Assembly (NCBI GenBank): GCA_050248155.1
Contig: JBFWSW010000018.1
Location: forward strand, 1 to 64,000
DNA from: VFMC01 sp050248155
GTDB taxonomy: Bacteria > Actinomycetota > Acidimicrobiia > Acidimicrobiales > Ilumatobacteraceae
Length of the DNA: 64,000 nucleotides
Direction of reading: 5' to 3'
Shown here: one piece after another, positions 48,632-55,349 of the stretch
Numbering within the stretch: the first letter of the stretch is position 1
Layout: every line of letters starts with the position of its first letter
Translations under genes and position numbers: made by a program
Notes under the pieces: model-generated
What the model saw: the letters and a program-made list of their open reading frames with translations, nothing else
The model's database searches: none
Told to the model about the DNA's origin: nothing

Positions 48632-49846
48632 TCAGGCGCCGATCTTGGCGACGTTCTCCAGCGCACGTGCTGCCAGGTCCGCAGGCAGTGGTGCGTAGTC
48701 GATGTCCGGAGCGAGCTCTTGCGCGTCGGTGAGCAGGTAGGTGAGGAAGCCGCGAAGGGCTTCGGCCTTCGCCGGGTCGTCCTGTGCCGTGTAGGCGATG
48801 ATCCACGTCTGGGCGGCGATCGGGTAGCTCTCGTCGCCATCGGCCCAGCCGAGGAAGAACGTCAGGTCGTCCTTGATCTCGGCACCTTCGGCAGCCGCAG
48901 TGGTCGCCTCGAGGGTCGGTAGCACGTAGTTGCCGGCCTTGTTCTGCACCGCGGCGAAGGTGAGGCCGTTGGCGACCGCATCGCTGAGGTCGACGTAGCC
49001 GATCGCACCTTCGGTCGAGCTGACGATCTGGGCCACACCGCTGTTGCCGTCACCGGCCGACGTGCCCTCGGGCCATTCGAGCTCGCTCGCTGCACCGAGC
49101 ATCCAGGTCCCGCCGGCATCCGGGCCGACAGCGGCGTTCAGGAACTTCGAGAAGTTCTCGGTGGTTCCCGAGCCATCGGCGCGGCGAGCCACCGTGATCG
49201 TGAGATCGGGCAGGGTCGCGTCCGGGTTGTCCGCGGCGATCATCGGGTCGTTCCAGTTGGTGACCTCGAGCTGGAAGATGGCTGCGATGGTGGCCGGCGC
49301 CAGGTGGAGCTCGTCGATGCCCGGCAGGTTGTACGAGATCGTGATCGGGGCGATCACGGTGGGCACGTAGACGAACTCGCCGCCCTTGTAGTTGGGGACA
49401 TCCTCGGCCTTGACCACGCCGTCGGTGCCGGCGAAGTCGACCACGTTCTCCTGCAGGTCGCTGCGACCCTTGCCGGAACCGCCGCCGCCGTACTCGACCG
49501 TGAGGTCGGGAGCGACGTCGGCGAGCGTCGCGATGGCCTCGTCGTAGAAGCTCTTGGGGAAGGTGGCACCGCTGCCGACCAGACTGCCCGACAAGGCCGA
49601 GAAGTCGACCGCCGGGGACATCGCCTCGGTCGTCGGGGCGCCTCCCTCGGTGGTGTCCGGCGACATCGCCTCGGTGGTGTCGGGTGACATCGCCTCCGTC
49701 GTGTCAGCGCCCGGCGCTGCGGTGGTGGCAGCGGGAGCCGCCGTGGTTGCCGTCGTGTCGTCGTCGTCATCGCCACCGCAGGCTGCGGCGAGCAGCGAGA
49801 GGGTGAGGACGCCGACCACTGCCAGCCGTCGCTTCGAAATGTTCAC
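48632..49846 (-). CDS. pstS: phosphate-binding lipoprotein PstS
   Basis: A 404-residue secreted lipoprotein that binds phosphate outside the membrane. The signal with LAAAC lipobox is followed by DDDDD and a Thr/Ala-rich linker (about 30-85) containing imperfect tandem TTEAMSP repeats. The binding domain starts LSGSLVGSGATFPKSFYDEA and has YGGGGSGKGRSDL, VARRADGSGTTENFSKFL and GNSGVAQIV, the phosphate-contact Ser/Thr loops. GTG start at 49846 is preceded by AAAGGAGA. The gene is controlled by a PHO box about 90 bp upstream. Confidence 0.97.
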   Translation of the reverse strand: MNISKRRLAVVGVLTLSLLAAACGGDDDDDTTATTAAPAATTAAPGADTTEAMSPDTTEAMSPDTTEGGAPTTEAMSPAVDFSALSGSLVGSGATFPKSFYDEAIATLADVAPDLTVEYGGGGSGKGRSDLQENVVDFAGTDGVVKAEDVPNYKGGEFVYVPTVIAPITISYNLPGIDELHLAPATIAAIFQLEVTNWNDPMIAADNPDATLPDLTITVARRADGSGTTENFSKFLNAAVGPDAGGTWMLGAASELEWPEGTSAGDGNSGVAQIVSSTEGAIGYVDLSDAVANGLTFAAVQNKAGNYVLPTLEATTAAAEGAEIKDDLTFFLGWADGDESYPIAAQTWIIAYTAQDDPAKAEALRGFLTYLLTDAQELAPDIDYAPLPADLAARALENVAKIGA

Positions 49847-49900
49847 GCACCGTCTCCTTTGGTTGCCGGACGGGGGCCCGGTCGTCGTGGGAACGAGCGC

Positions 49901-49906
49901 ACCGTA
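49901..49906 (-). promoter_or_regulatory. putative -10 element of pstS (TACGGT)
   Basis: TACGGT on the minus strand lies 15 nt after the last GGTGAAC half-site of the PHO region and 54 nt upstream of the pstS GTG. It is the best -10 candidate for a RegX3-activated pstS promoter. Confidence 0.4.
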
Positions 49907-49921
49907 AGAAGGCGACGTGTC

Positions 49922-49955
49922 GTTCACCTGTTGTTCAGGTGAACGACAGGTGAAC
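49922..49955 (-). promoter_or_regulatory. PHO box (RegX3/PhoP-type operator) upstream of pstS
   Basis: On the pstS strand two adjacent 11-nt units, GTTCACCTGTC (49955-49945) and GTTCACCTGAA (49944-49934), form the direct repeat layout known for actinobacterial PhoP/RegX3 boxes. A third copy in inverted orientation (CAGGTGAAC, ending at 49922) makes the second and third units an inverted repeat with a 5-nt spacer. The regulator is encoded by the last gene of this operon, giving feedback control under phosphate limitation. Confidence 0.85.
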
Positions 49956-50002
49956 GCAGCCCGAAGCGACGGCCAACCCGGAATGGGGGCGATCCGGGTT
50001 GG

Positions 50003-52099
50003 TCAACGGCGCTGGCGGTCGGCGACCCAGCGGTAGAACCGCTCCTGGCCGTCGCCGTCGGAGAACCGGTCGGGACCGCGTCGGTGCCACGCACCCTCGG
50101 CGTCGAGCTCCCAGCGCACCGTGCCGGGGTCGAGCAGGAACTCGAAGACGTGGTCGAGCCAGACCTGGTGCTTGGGGTGGCTGACGGGCACCAGCACCTC
50201 GACCCGACCGTCGAGGTTGCGCTGCATCCAGTCCGCCGAACCGATGAGGTACAGCGGCTTGGGCTGAGAGCCCTCGGCGGGATGCCGGTTCTCGCTGACG
50301 TCACCGTGCGCGAACCACATGATGCGCGAGTGCTCGAGGTACCGCCCGAGCTGCGACCGCACCCGGATGGTCTCGCTCATCCCCGGCACACCGGGGACGA
50401 GGCAGCAGATGCCACGGACGATCAGATCGATCGAGACGCCCGCCCGGCTCGCGGCATACAGCGCCTCGATCATCCGCGGGTCGACCAGAGAGTTGAGCTT
50501 CACCTTGATGGCGCCTTCGGGACCGAAGCCCGCCTCGTGCTCGATCAGGTCGAGGAGCTGCTCGCGCATGTGCCGCGGCGCGACGAGCAGGGTGCGGTAG
50601 TCGTGCTTGCGGCTGTAGCCGGTGAGGTGGTTGAAGAGCTGGGTGACGTCGTCACCGACATCGGGGTCGCACGTGATGAAGCCGACGTCCTCGTAGAGCC
50701 GCGCTGTGCGCGAGTTGTAGTTGCCGGTGCCGACGTGGCAGTACCGGCGCAACCCGTCGTCGTCGTTGCGCACGACGAGCACGCACTTGGCGTGCGTCTT
50801 CAACCCGACCAACCCGTACACGACGTGGACGCCGGATCGCTCGAGCGTCTTGGCCCAGCTGACGTTGGTCGCCTCGTCGAAGCGCGCCTTCAGCTCGACC
50901 AGCACGGCGACCTGCACGCCGCGCTCGGCGGCGCGCATGAGGCTGCGAGCGATGGGGCTGTCGCCACCCGCGCGGTACATCGTCATCTTGATCGATTGCA
51001 CCTTGGGGTCATCGGCTGCCTGGGAGATGAAGCTCTCGATGCTGCTGGCGAAGCTCTCGTACGGGTGGTGGACGAGCAGCGGCCGCTCGCGGATGACCGA
51101 GAAGATGCTCCGCTCGGCTTCGTCGGCTGCGACGATGCGGCCCGCGGTGACCGGCGGCCACGGCGTGTCCTTCAGATCGGGCCGATCGAGCCCGGAGATC
51201 TGCAGGAGACATGTGAGGTCGAGCATCGTGGCGTGGAACGAGACGTCGGCGGTCTCGAGGTCGAGCTCACGCACGAGGAGCTCGACCATCTCGGCGGACA
51301 TGCCGGCCTGCACCTCGAGCCGCACTGCTCGCCCGAAGCGCCGGCGCCGGAGCTCGAGCTCGACGGCAGCGAGCAGATCGTCGGCCTCCTCCTCCTCGAG
51401 CGTGAGGTCGGCGTTGCGGGTGACACGGAACGCCGCGCATTCCTCGACGACCATGCCCGAGAACAGCAGGTGCATGTGCGCGGCGATGATCTGCTCTGCC
51501 GGCACGAAGCGGTGACCGTCGCTCAGGGCGATGAGGCGCGGGAAGATGTTGGGCACCTTCACCCGGGCGAAGCGGCGCTCGCCGGTGTCGGGATCGCTGA
51601 CCATCGCGGCGAGGCTGAGGGCGAGGTTCGAGATGTACGGGAACGGGTGCGCCGGATCGACGGCCAGCGGCGTGAGGACCGGGAAGATGCGCCGCTCGAA
51701 CACATCGGTGAGCTCGTGACGGTCGGCGGTCGCCAGCTCTGCCCAGTCGACGATCTCGATGCCGTGCTGCTTGAGCTCGGGCATCAGCACCCCGAGCAGC
51801 AACCCCTCCTGACGGAGCACCATCGCATCGACCGCTTCACCGATCGCGGCGAGCTGTTGCGCTGGGCTGAGGCCGTCGGGTGACGGCGCGGTCAATCCGG
51901 CGGCGACCTGATCCTTGAGCGCGGCGACTCGCACCTGGAAGAACTCGTCGAGGTTGCTCGAACCGATCGCGCAGAACTTCACGCGCTCGAGGAGCGGGAT
52001 GCCGGCCTCGGCGGCGAGCGAGAGCACACGCTCGTTGAACTGCAGCCAGCTCAGCTCTCGGTTGAGCAGCTGCGCTTCGACCACGTCGGCGGTCGTCAT
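50003..52099 (-). CDS. ppk1: polyphosphate kinase 1
   Basis: A 698-residue enzyme that makes polyphosphate from ATP. The N-terminal domain shows NRELSWLQFNERVL. The catalytic region has GLKTHAKCVLVVR with the autophosphorylated His and SRIMWFAHGDVSENR with the second active-site His. RRYCHVGTGNYN and the PLD-like folds are intact. It lies upstream of pstS on the same strand, with the PHO box between, so it is near but not inside the pst operon. Length is normal for PPK1. Confidence 0.97.
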   Translation of the reverse strand: MTTADVVEAQLLNRELSWLQFNERVLSLAAEAGIPLLERVKFCAIGSSNLDEFFQVRVAALKDQVAAGLTAPSPDGLSPAQQLAAIGEAVDAMVLRQEGLLLGVLMPELKQHGIEIVDWAELATADRHELTDVFERRIFPVLTPLAVDPAHPFPYISNLALSLAAMVSDPDTGERRFARVKVPNIFPRLIALSDGHRFVPAEQIIAAHMHLLFSGMVVEECAAFRVTRNADLTLEEEEADDLLAAVELELRRRRFGRAVRLEVQAGMSAEMVELLVRELDLETADVSFHATMLDLTCLLQISGLDRPDLKDTPWPPVTAGRIVAADEAERSIFSVIRERPLLVHHPYESFASSIESFISQAADDPKVQSIKMTMYRAGGDSPIARSLMRAAERGVQVAVLVELKARFDEATNVSWAKTLERSGVHVVYGLVGLKTHAKCVLVVRNDDDGLRRYCHVGTGNYNSRTARLYEDVGFITCDPDVGDDVTQLFNHLTGYSRKHDYRTLLVAPRHMREQLLDLIEHEAGFGPEGAIKVKLNSLVDPRMIEALYAASRAGVSIDLIVRGICCLVPGVPGMSETIRVRSQLGRYLEHSRIMWFAHGDVSENRHPAEGSQPKPLYLIGSADWMQRNLDGRVEVLVPVSHPKHQVWLDHVFEFLLDPGTVRWELDAEGAWHRRGPDRFSDGDGQERFYRWVADRQRR

Positions 52100-52120
52100 G
52101 GCACGCTCGCCGGCGCCGGA

Positions 52121-52387
52121 TCAGGCGTCGGGATCGACGTCGAGACCGAGATCCCACTCGATGCTGATGCGCTCGCGCTCGGCGTCGCGCACGATGCGCT
52201 CCCGGTTCCGGCGGAACTGCGGGTCGTCGCGGGGCAACAGCACGAGGCGGGCGAGCACGCGGGCGCGGAACTCGTCGAGCAGCGTCCGCTCGCCGTAGTC
52301 TCCGTACACCTCCCAGTGCGGCGACACCGGTCCGAGGTACACGATGCGAGCGTGCGCCCGCGGCGGCTCAGTGGCGATGTCGGTCAT
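52121..52387 (-). CDS. small hypothetical protein upstream of ppk1
   Basis: An 88-residue charged protein (VYLGPVSPHWEVYGDYGERT then a helical DEFRARVLARLVLLPRDDPQFRRNRERI). Not recognised. It has a GAGGACC ribosome-binding site 6 nt before the ATG at 52387. It ends 21 nt before ppk1, so the two are probably co-transcribed. Its conserved-looking W-E-V-Y core might be a small binding domain, but nothing more can be said. Confidence 0.65.
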   Translation of the reverse strand: MTDIATEPPRAHARIVYLGPVSPHWEVYGDYGERTLLDEFRARVLARLVLLPRDDPQFRRNRERIVRDAERERISIEWDLGLDVDPDA

Positions 52388-52665
52388 GGGGTCCTCGCTT
52401 GTCGATGCAGCCCCGTGGCGGGCCCACAAGATGGCGCCGTGAGTGTACCGGTGGCCAACCGGCCCTCGACCGCCAAAGGTGTCTCGGAGGGCGTCGGGTG
52501 GTACATTCTGAGGAGATTCGGGAACCATCCGGCGGTGGCAGACGTCTTCTCTGACGAGATGTCGTGTGCCACGTTGCCATCAGTTGCCCGAATGCCCTTT
52601 CGGGGCCTCGTGCGGGCGCACACACCTCAGCCGCAACGGAGTGCGGTGGACAAGGAGAACACGCC
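52388..52665. other. 278-bp divergent intergenic region upstream of a whiB gene
   Basis: This region separates the leftward small gene from the rightward whiB gene. It contains TACACT-like and TACATT (52502-52507) hexamers facing opposite ways. The latter would give the whiB transcript a leader of about 150 nt, unusually long in this window. No clear riboswitch fold was recognised by eye. Confidence 0.4.
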
Positions 52666-52944
52666 ATGCAGTTGAACGAGACCGGCAGTCGTCCGAGCGA
52701 CGACGATTCGGCCACCGCCTGGATGAGTGGCGGCAACTGTCGGAACTACCCGCCTGCCGTCTTCTTCCCGAGCGACGGCGTCGGCGTCGACCGCGCCCGC
52801 AAGATCTGCTCCGACTGCCCGGTCAGCGATCAGTGCCTCGAGTACGCGCTCGAACAGCGCATCGAGCACGGCGTCTGGGGTGGCTGCAGCGAGCGTGAGC
52901 GTCGTCGCATCCTGAAGCGCCGCCGCATCTCCAGCATCAACTGA
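52666..52944 (+). CDS. WhiB-family iron-sulfur regulator
   Basis: A 92-residue WhiB protein. The four cluster-binding cysteines are Cys25, Cys48, Cys51 and Cys57 (GGNC, ICSDC, DQC). The GVWGG turn is at 69-73, followed by the basic RRRILKRRR tail. WhiB proteins bind a [4Fe-4S] cluster and act on sigma factors to regulate division or stress genes. The first 20 residues are acidic and disordered. ATG with AAGGAG ribosome-binding site 11 nt upstream. Which subfamily it belongs to is unclear. Confidence 0.93.
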   Translation: MQLNETGSRPSDDDSATAWMSGGNCRNYPPAVFFPSDGVGVDRARKICSDCPVSDQCLEYALEQRIEHGVWGGCSERERRRILKRRRISSIN

Positions 52945-52965
52945 CACTGGCCCCCGACGCGACGA

Positions 52966-52997
52966 AGGCGCCGTCGCCCATGTGAGCGGCGGCGCCT
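52966..52997. terminator. hairpin between converging whiB and tatA
   Basis: Arms AGGCGCCGTCGC and GCGGCGGCGCCT pair over 12 bp with one mismatch around an 8-nt loop. It lies midway between two converging genes and probably ends both transcripts. No strong U-tract follows on either side. Confidence 0.65.
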
Positions 52998-53011
52998 CGA
53001 TAAAGCTGGCA

Positions 53012-53197
53012 TCAGCTCGTCGAGCTGTTGTCGTCCTTCTTCTCGGCTTCCTTCTGACCCTCGGCGAGGCCGGCCTTGAACTCCTGCTGCGCCTTGCCCA
53101 GGTTCTTCGCCAGCTTGGGAAGCTGCGACCCGCCGAACAGAACGAGCACGACGACGACGATCAGGATGATCTCGGGCGGGTCGAGGAAAGCGAACAT
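53012..53197 (-). CDS. tatA: twin-arginine translocase subunit TatA
   Basis: A 61-residue TatA-type protein: one transmembrane helix (PPEIILIVVVVLVLFG), the FG hinge, then the amphipathic helix SQLPKLAKNLGKAQQEFKAG and an acidic/basic tail. TatA oligomers open the channel for folded exported proteins. No tatB or tatC is adjacent, which is usual in actinobacteria where tatA may stand apart. It converges on a whiB gene. Confidence 0.95.
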   Translation of the reverse strand: MFAFLDPPEIILIVVVVLVLFGGSQLPKLAKNLGKAQQEFKAGLAEGQKEAEKKDDNSSTS

Positions 53198-53273
53198 GCG
53201 GTCAGGCTAGCACCGGGGTTTCGACGGCCAGCATCGGCCGCATCATCGTCGAAGGACGGTCACCTGGCGTTCG

Positions 53274-53540
53274 TCACGCCGTCACCTTGCGTGCCGCGAG
53301 GGCCCGCTGGCGACGCAACCGCCGACGTTCGCGCTCGGACAACCCGCCCCAGATGCCGAACTTCTCACCGTTCGAGAGGGCGTACTCGAGGCACTCGAGG
53401 CGCACCACGCACCCGCGGCAGACCTCCTTGGCCTCGCGGGTGGATGCACCTCGTTCAGGGAAGAACAGATCAGGATCGACTCCCAGGCAGTTCGCCTCGT
53501 CTTGCCAATTGCGCTCTTCGATCGGTTCTTCCAGGAACAT
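53274..53540 (-). CDS. whiB2: WhiB2-like (WhmD) regulator
   Basis: An 88-residue WhiB protein. Cluster cysteines are Cys18, Cys41, Cys44 and Cys50. FGIWGG is at 61-66, followed by LSERERRRLRRQR. The motifs ERGASTREAKEVCRGC and LSNGEKFGIWGG are the hallmark of WhiB2/WhmD, which controls septation and division in mycobacteria and sporulation in Streptomyces. GGAGG precedes the ATG at 53540. A perfect 18-bp palindrome overlaps this ribosome-binding site. Confidence 0.93.
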   Translation of the reverse strand: MFLEEPIEERNWQDEANCLGVDPDLFFPERGASTREAKEVCRGCVVRLECLEYALSNGEKFGIWGGLSERERRRLRRQRALAARKVTA

Positions 53541-53549
53541 GGGCTGCCT

Positions 53550-53567
53550 CCGTTGTAATTACAACGG
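53550..53567. promoter_or_regulatory. 18-bp perfect palindrome in the whiB2 leader
   Basis: CCGTTGTAATTACAACGG is a perfect palindrome beginning 10 nt upstream of the whiB2 ATG and sharing bases with the GGAGG ribosome-binding site. Its AT-rich core stands out in this GC-rich DNA. It has the form of an operator for a dimeric regulator; it could also form an mRNA hairpin hiding the ribosome-binding site. Confidence 0.65.
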
Positions 53568-53716
53568 TGTCATTGTTCCTTATCACATCCCCTCAGCGCA
53601 AGGGCGGATCTCGGAAAGCGATCGTCAAGGCCACCACGGGGCGTGGCGGCGATCGATGTTTCACCTGATCGGGTGGCGACGCCCAGAGAGCTCTCGGCAC
53701 GGAAAGTGGCGCGAAG
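53568..53716. other. short intergenic region
   Basis: About 150 bp between the HhH gene and the whiB2 leader, both leftward. It should hold the whiB2 promoter. I see no strong hexamer pair and no coding potential. Confidence 0.4.
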
Positions 53717-53944
53717 TCAGCCGTCGGCGAACGACCAGCCGCGCCGGTCGAGCGCTGCGCGCAACACGGCGAGCGCCTTGGGCCCCATGCCGTGCATCAG
53801 CCGGACCTCCGCCTCCGTGAAGGCCGTCAGGTGGCGCAAGGCGGTGACGCCCGCCGAGGCAAGCGCCCGGCGGGCCGGCGAGGCGAGTCCGTCGGGCAAG
53901 GGATCCAGATCGATGGCGGGCGCACGCGCAGGATCGTCGTTCAT
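53717..53944 (-). CDS. small helix-hairpin-helix (RpoA-CTD-like) protein
   Basis: A 75-residue protein. Residues 20-70 (SPARRALASAGVTALRHL then LMHGMGPKALAVLRAAL) follow the two-HhH pattern found in the C-terminal domain of the RNA polymerase alpha subunit and in related small DNA-binding proteins. MGPKAL is the hairpin Gly turn. ATG at 53944. It may bind nucleic acid or be a protein-interaction module. It stands alone between the whiB2 gene and the sigma-factor pair. Confidence 0.7.
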   Translation of the reverse strand: MNDDPARAPAIDLDPLPDGLASPARRALASAGVTALRHLTAFTEAEVRLMHGMGPKALAVLRAALDRRGWSFADG

Positions 53945-54279
53945 CGAGCGAGAGACGGGGCCGCCCTCGGAAACTCATCGGTCAAAGCGACGCGACCGGC
54001 AGGTCAGGCTGCTCGGGGGACACGTGGAGCTGGCCAGTACGGACGAGATCCGCCCGATGAACCGCGTCGTGCTCGCGCATCTCGTCGAGGCCTACCGCCA
54101 GCATGCATCTTCGGCAGTCATCGCGCGATCAACGACAGGAGACTGCCGAAGTTCGCTCGCGCTCTGATTCCTCGGCAGTCCGAAGTCGGTGTGCGTCTCG
54201 GGACTGCCAAAGTTGCGGAAGGCGCGGCGGTGGGGCCGGTCAGTCGGGGAGGCGACCCGCGCAGTTCGAAGCAGGCCGA
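53945..54279. repeat. 335-bp region with alternating GACTGCC inverted repeats
   Basis: The region lies 3-prime of the sigma-factor operon and upstream of the HhH gene. It holds four copies of GACTGCC in alternating orientation: CTTCGGCAGTC (54109-54119) pairs with GACTGCCGAAG (54141-54151), and GGCAGTCC (54174-54181) pairs with GGACTGCC (54201-54208). The result is two stem-loops in a row, each with a loop of about 20 nt. Both frames nearby give only low-quality reading frames. It may be a tandem terminator or a repeat element. Confidence 0.6.
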
Positions 54280-54792
54280 TCAGCAGGCGGTCGTGCTGGC
54301 CGTGACCTCGAGCGCGCTGCCTGCCGGGGGCATCACGGTGTCGACCGGACTGCCGGCGACGACCGTGGTCGTCTCGGAGGGCGCGCCCGACGTGCCGGGC
54401 GCACACGCGTCCTCGGTCGACGAGGGAACGGCGCTGCCGGTCACGTCGAGGGGGTACGGCCCCGGCGGCAGGACGGTGGAGACCGGCCCGAGATCGGGGA
54501 TGTCGACGATCGTTCCTGTCGGCGGCGCACTGGTGTCGATGCCGCCGGTCCCACCCGTGGTCGAGCCGGCGGGCGCGTCGCCGGACACCGTCGCCGAGGG
54601 TTCGGGCCGGGTGACCGCCCAGCCGACCGCACCCAGGCCGGGCAGGGCGACGGCCGCGGTCGTCATCGACCTGACGCGCCGGCGGCGCCGAGTGATGCGA
54701 CGGGTGACGTCGAGGTAGCTCTTGGGGGCAGCAGGCAACGTGCCGGCTCGCCGCTTCAGCGACTCGGCGATCAGGTGGTCGAGGTCGGTCAT
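54280..54792 (-). CDS. membrane partner of the ECF sigma factor (putative anti-sigma factor)
   Basis: A 170-residue protein: a helical, basic N-terminal 45 residues (DLDHLIAESLKRRAG) followed by an RRRRR stretch, one hydrophobic segment (MTTAAVALPGLGAVGWAV) and a Ser/Thr/Pro-rich outer region with two Cys (one is the last residue). It has no HxxxCxxC zinc anti-sigma motif. It overlaps the sigma gene by 4 nt (ATGA). This position suggests an anti-sigma factor with an extracytoplasmic sensor, but sequence proof is lacking. Confidence 0.75.
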   Translation of the reverse strand: MTDLDHLIAESLKRRAGTLPAAPKSYLDVTRRITRRRRRVRSMTTAAVALPGLGAVGWAVTRPEPSATVSGDAPAGSTTGGTGGIDTSAPPTGTIVDIPDLGPVSTVLPPGPYPLDVTGSAVPSSTEDACAPGTSGAPSETTTVVAGSPVDTVMPPAGSALEVTASTTAC

Positions 54793-55295
54793 GACAGCTC
54801 CTCCTTCAAACGGGTTCGGGCTCGGTGCAGGGTCGATTTCACGGTCCCGAGCGCGAGGCCGAGGGTCTCGGCGATCTCGGGGTCGGTCGCCTGCAGGTAG
54901 TACCGCAAGACGATCGCCTCGCGTTGGGGCGAGGGCAGGCGGCGCACGGCGTCGGCGATGTGGTCGTGCTCGAGACCCTCGGTCGGATCGACGCGCGGAG
55001 GTGGTGTGCGACGCATCAGGTTGCGGCGGCGATGGATCCGTCGGCATCCGTTGACGACACAGGTGCGCAGGTATGCCTCGGGGACGTCGAGCCGGTGCCA
55101 CTTGGGGAGTGCCTTGGCGAAGGCCTCCTGCACGACCTCCTCGGCCTGCTCGCGCGTGTCGACGAGCAAGAACGCGGTGCGCACCAGCGACGGGTAGAGC
55201 CGCTGGTACACGACCGACAGTTCGTCGACGGCCGCGCCCTCGACGCGCACCTCGATCGGCACGTCGGGCGTCGGCTGGAGCTCCAATCGGTTCAT
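54789..55295 (-). CDS. ECF (extracytoplasmic function) RNA polymerase sigma factor
   Basis: A 168-residue sigma factor. Region 2 covers about 25-95 (LYPSLVRTAFLLVDTREQAEEVVQEAF, with the region 2.4 AYLRTCVVNGCRRIHRRRN). Region 4 covers about 115-165 (LPSPQREAIVLRYYLQ then TDPEIAETLGLALGTVKSTLHRARTRL). It resembles the SigE-type group used in actinobacteria. I chose the ATG at 55295; a GTG two codons earlier is possible. It is the first of a two-gene operon with the putative anti-sigma factor. Confidence 0.93.
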   Translation of the reverse strand: MNRLELQPTPDVPIEVRVEGAAVDELSVVYQRLYPSLVRTAFLLVDTREQAEEVVQEAFAKALPKWHRLDVPEAYLRTCVVNGCRRIHRRRNLMRRTPPPRVDPTEGLEHDHIADAVRRLPSPQREAIVLRYYLQATDPEIAETLGLALGTVKSTLHRARTRLKEELS

Positions 55296-55349
55296 TCGCA
55301 CTGTCTGAGCCCCGAGGGGGCCGATCGGTTCCGGCCGAGGGAGGTTTTG

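Noticed and set aside
49610..49710. Tandem repeats near the pstS start
   Set aside because: These encode the TTEAMSP linker repeats of PstS. Not a CRISPR or regulatory array.
53643..54167. Possible 174-residue protein on the plus strand
   Set aside because: Antisense to the HhH gene over half its length and of non-natural composition. Only the last 45 residues look protein-like, too little to support a gene or pseudogene.
54092..54406. Possible 104-residue protein on the minus strand
   Set aside because: Overlaps the putative anti-sigma gene and the stem-loop repeats. Arg/His-rich, no start signal.
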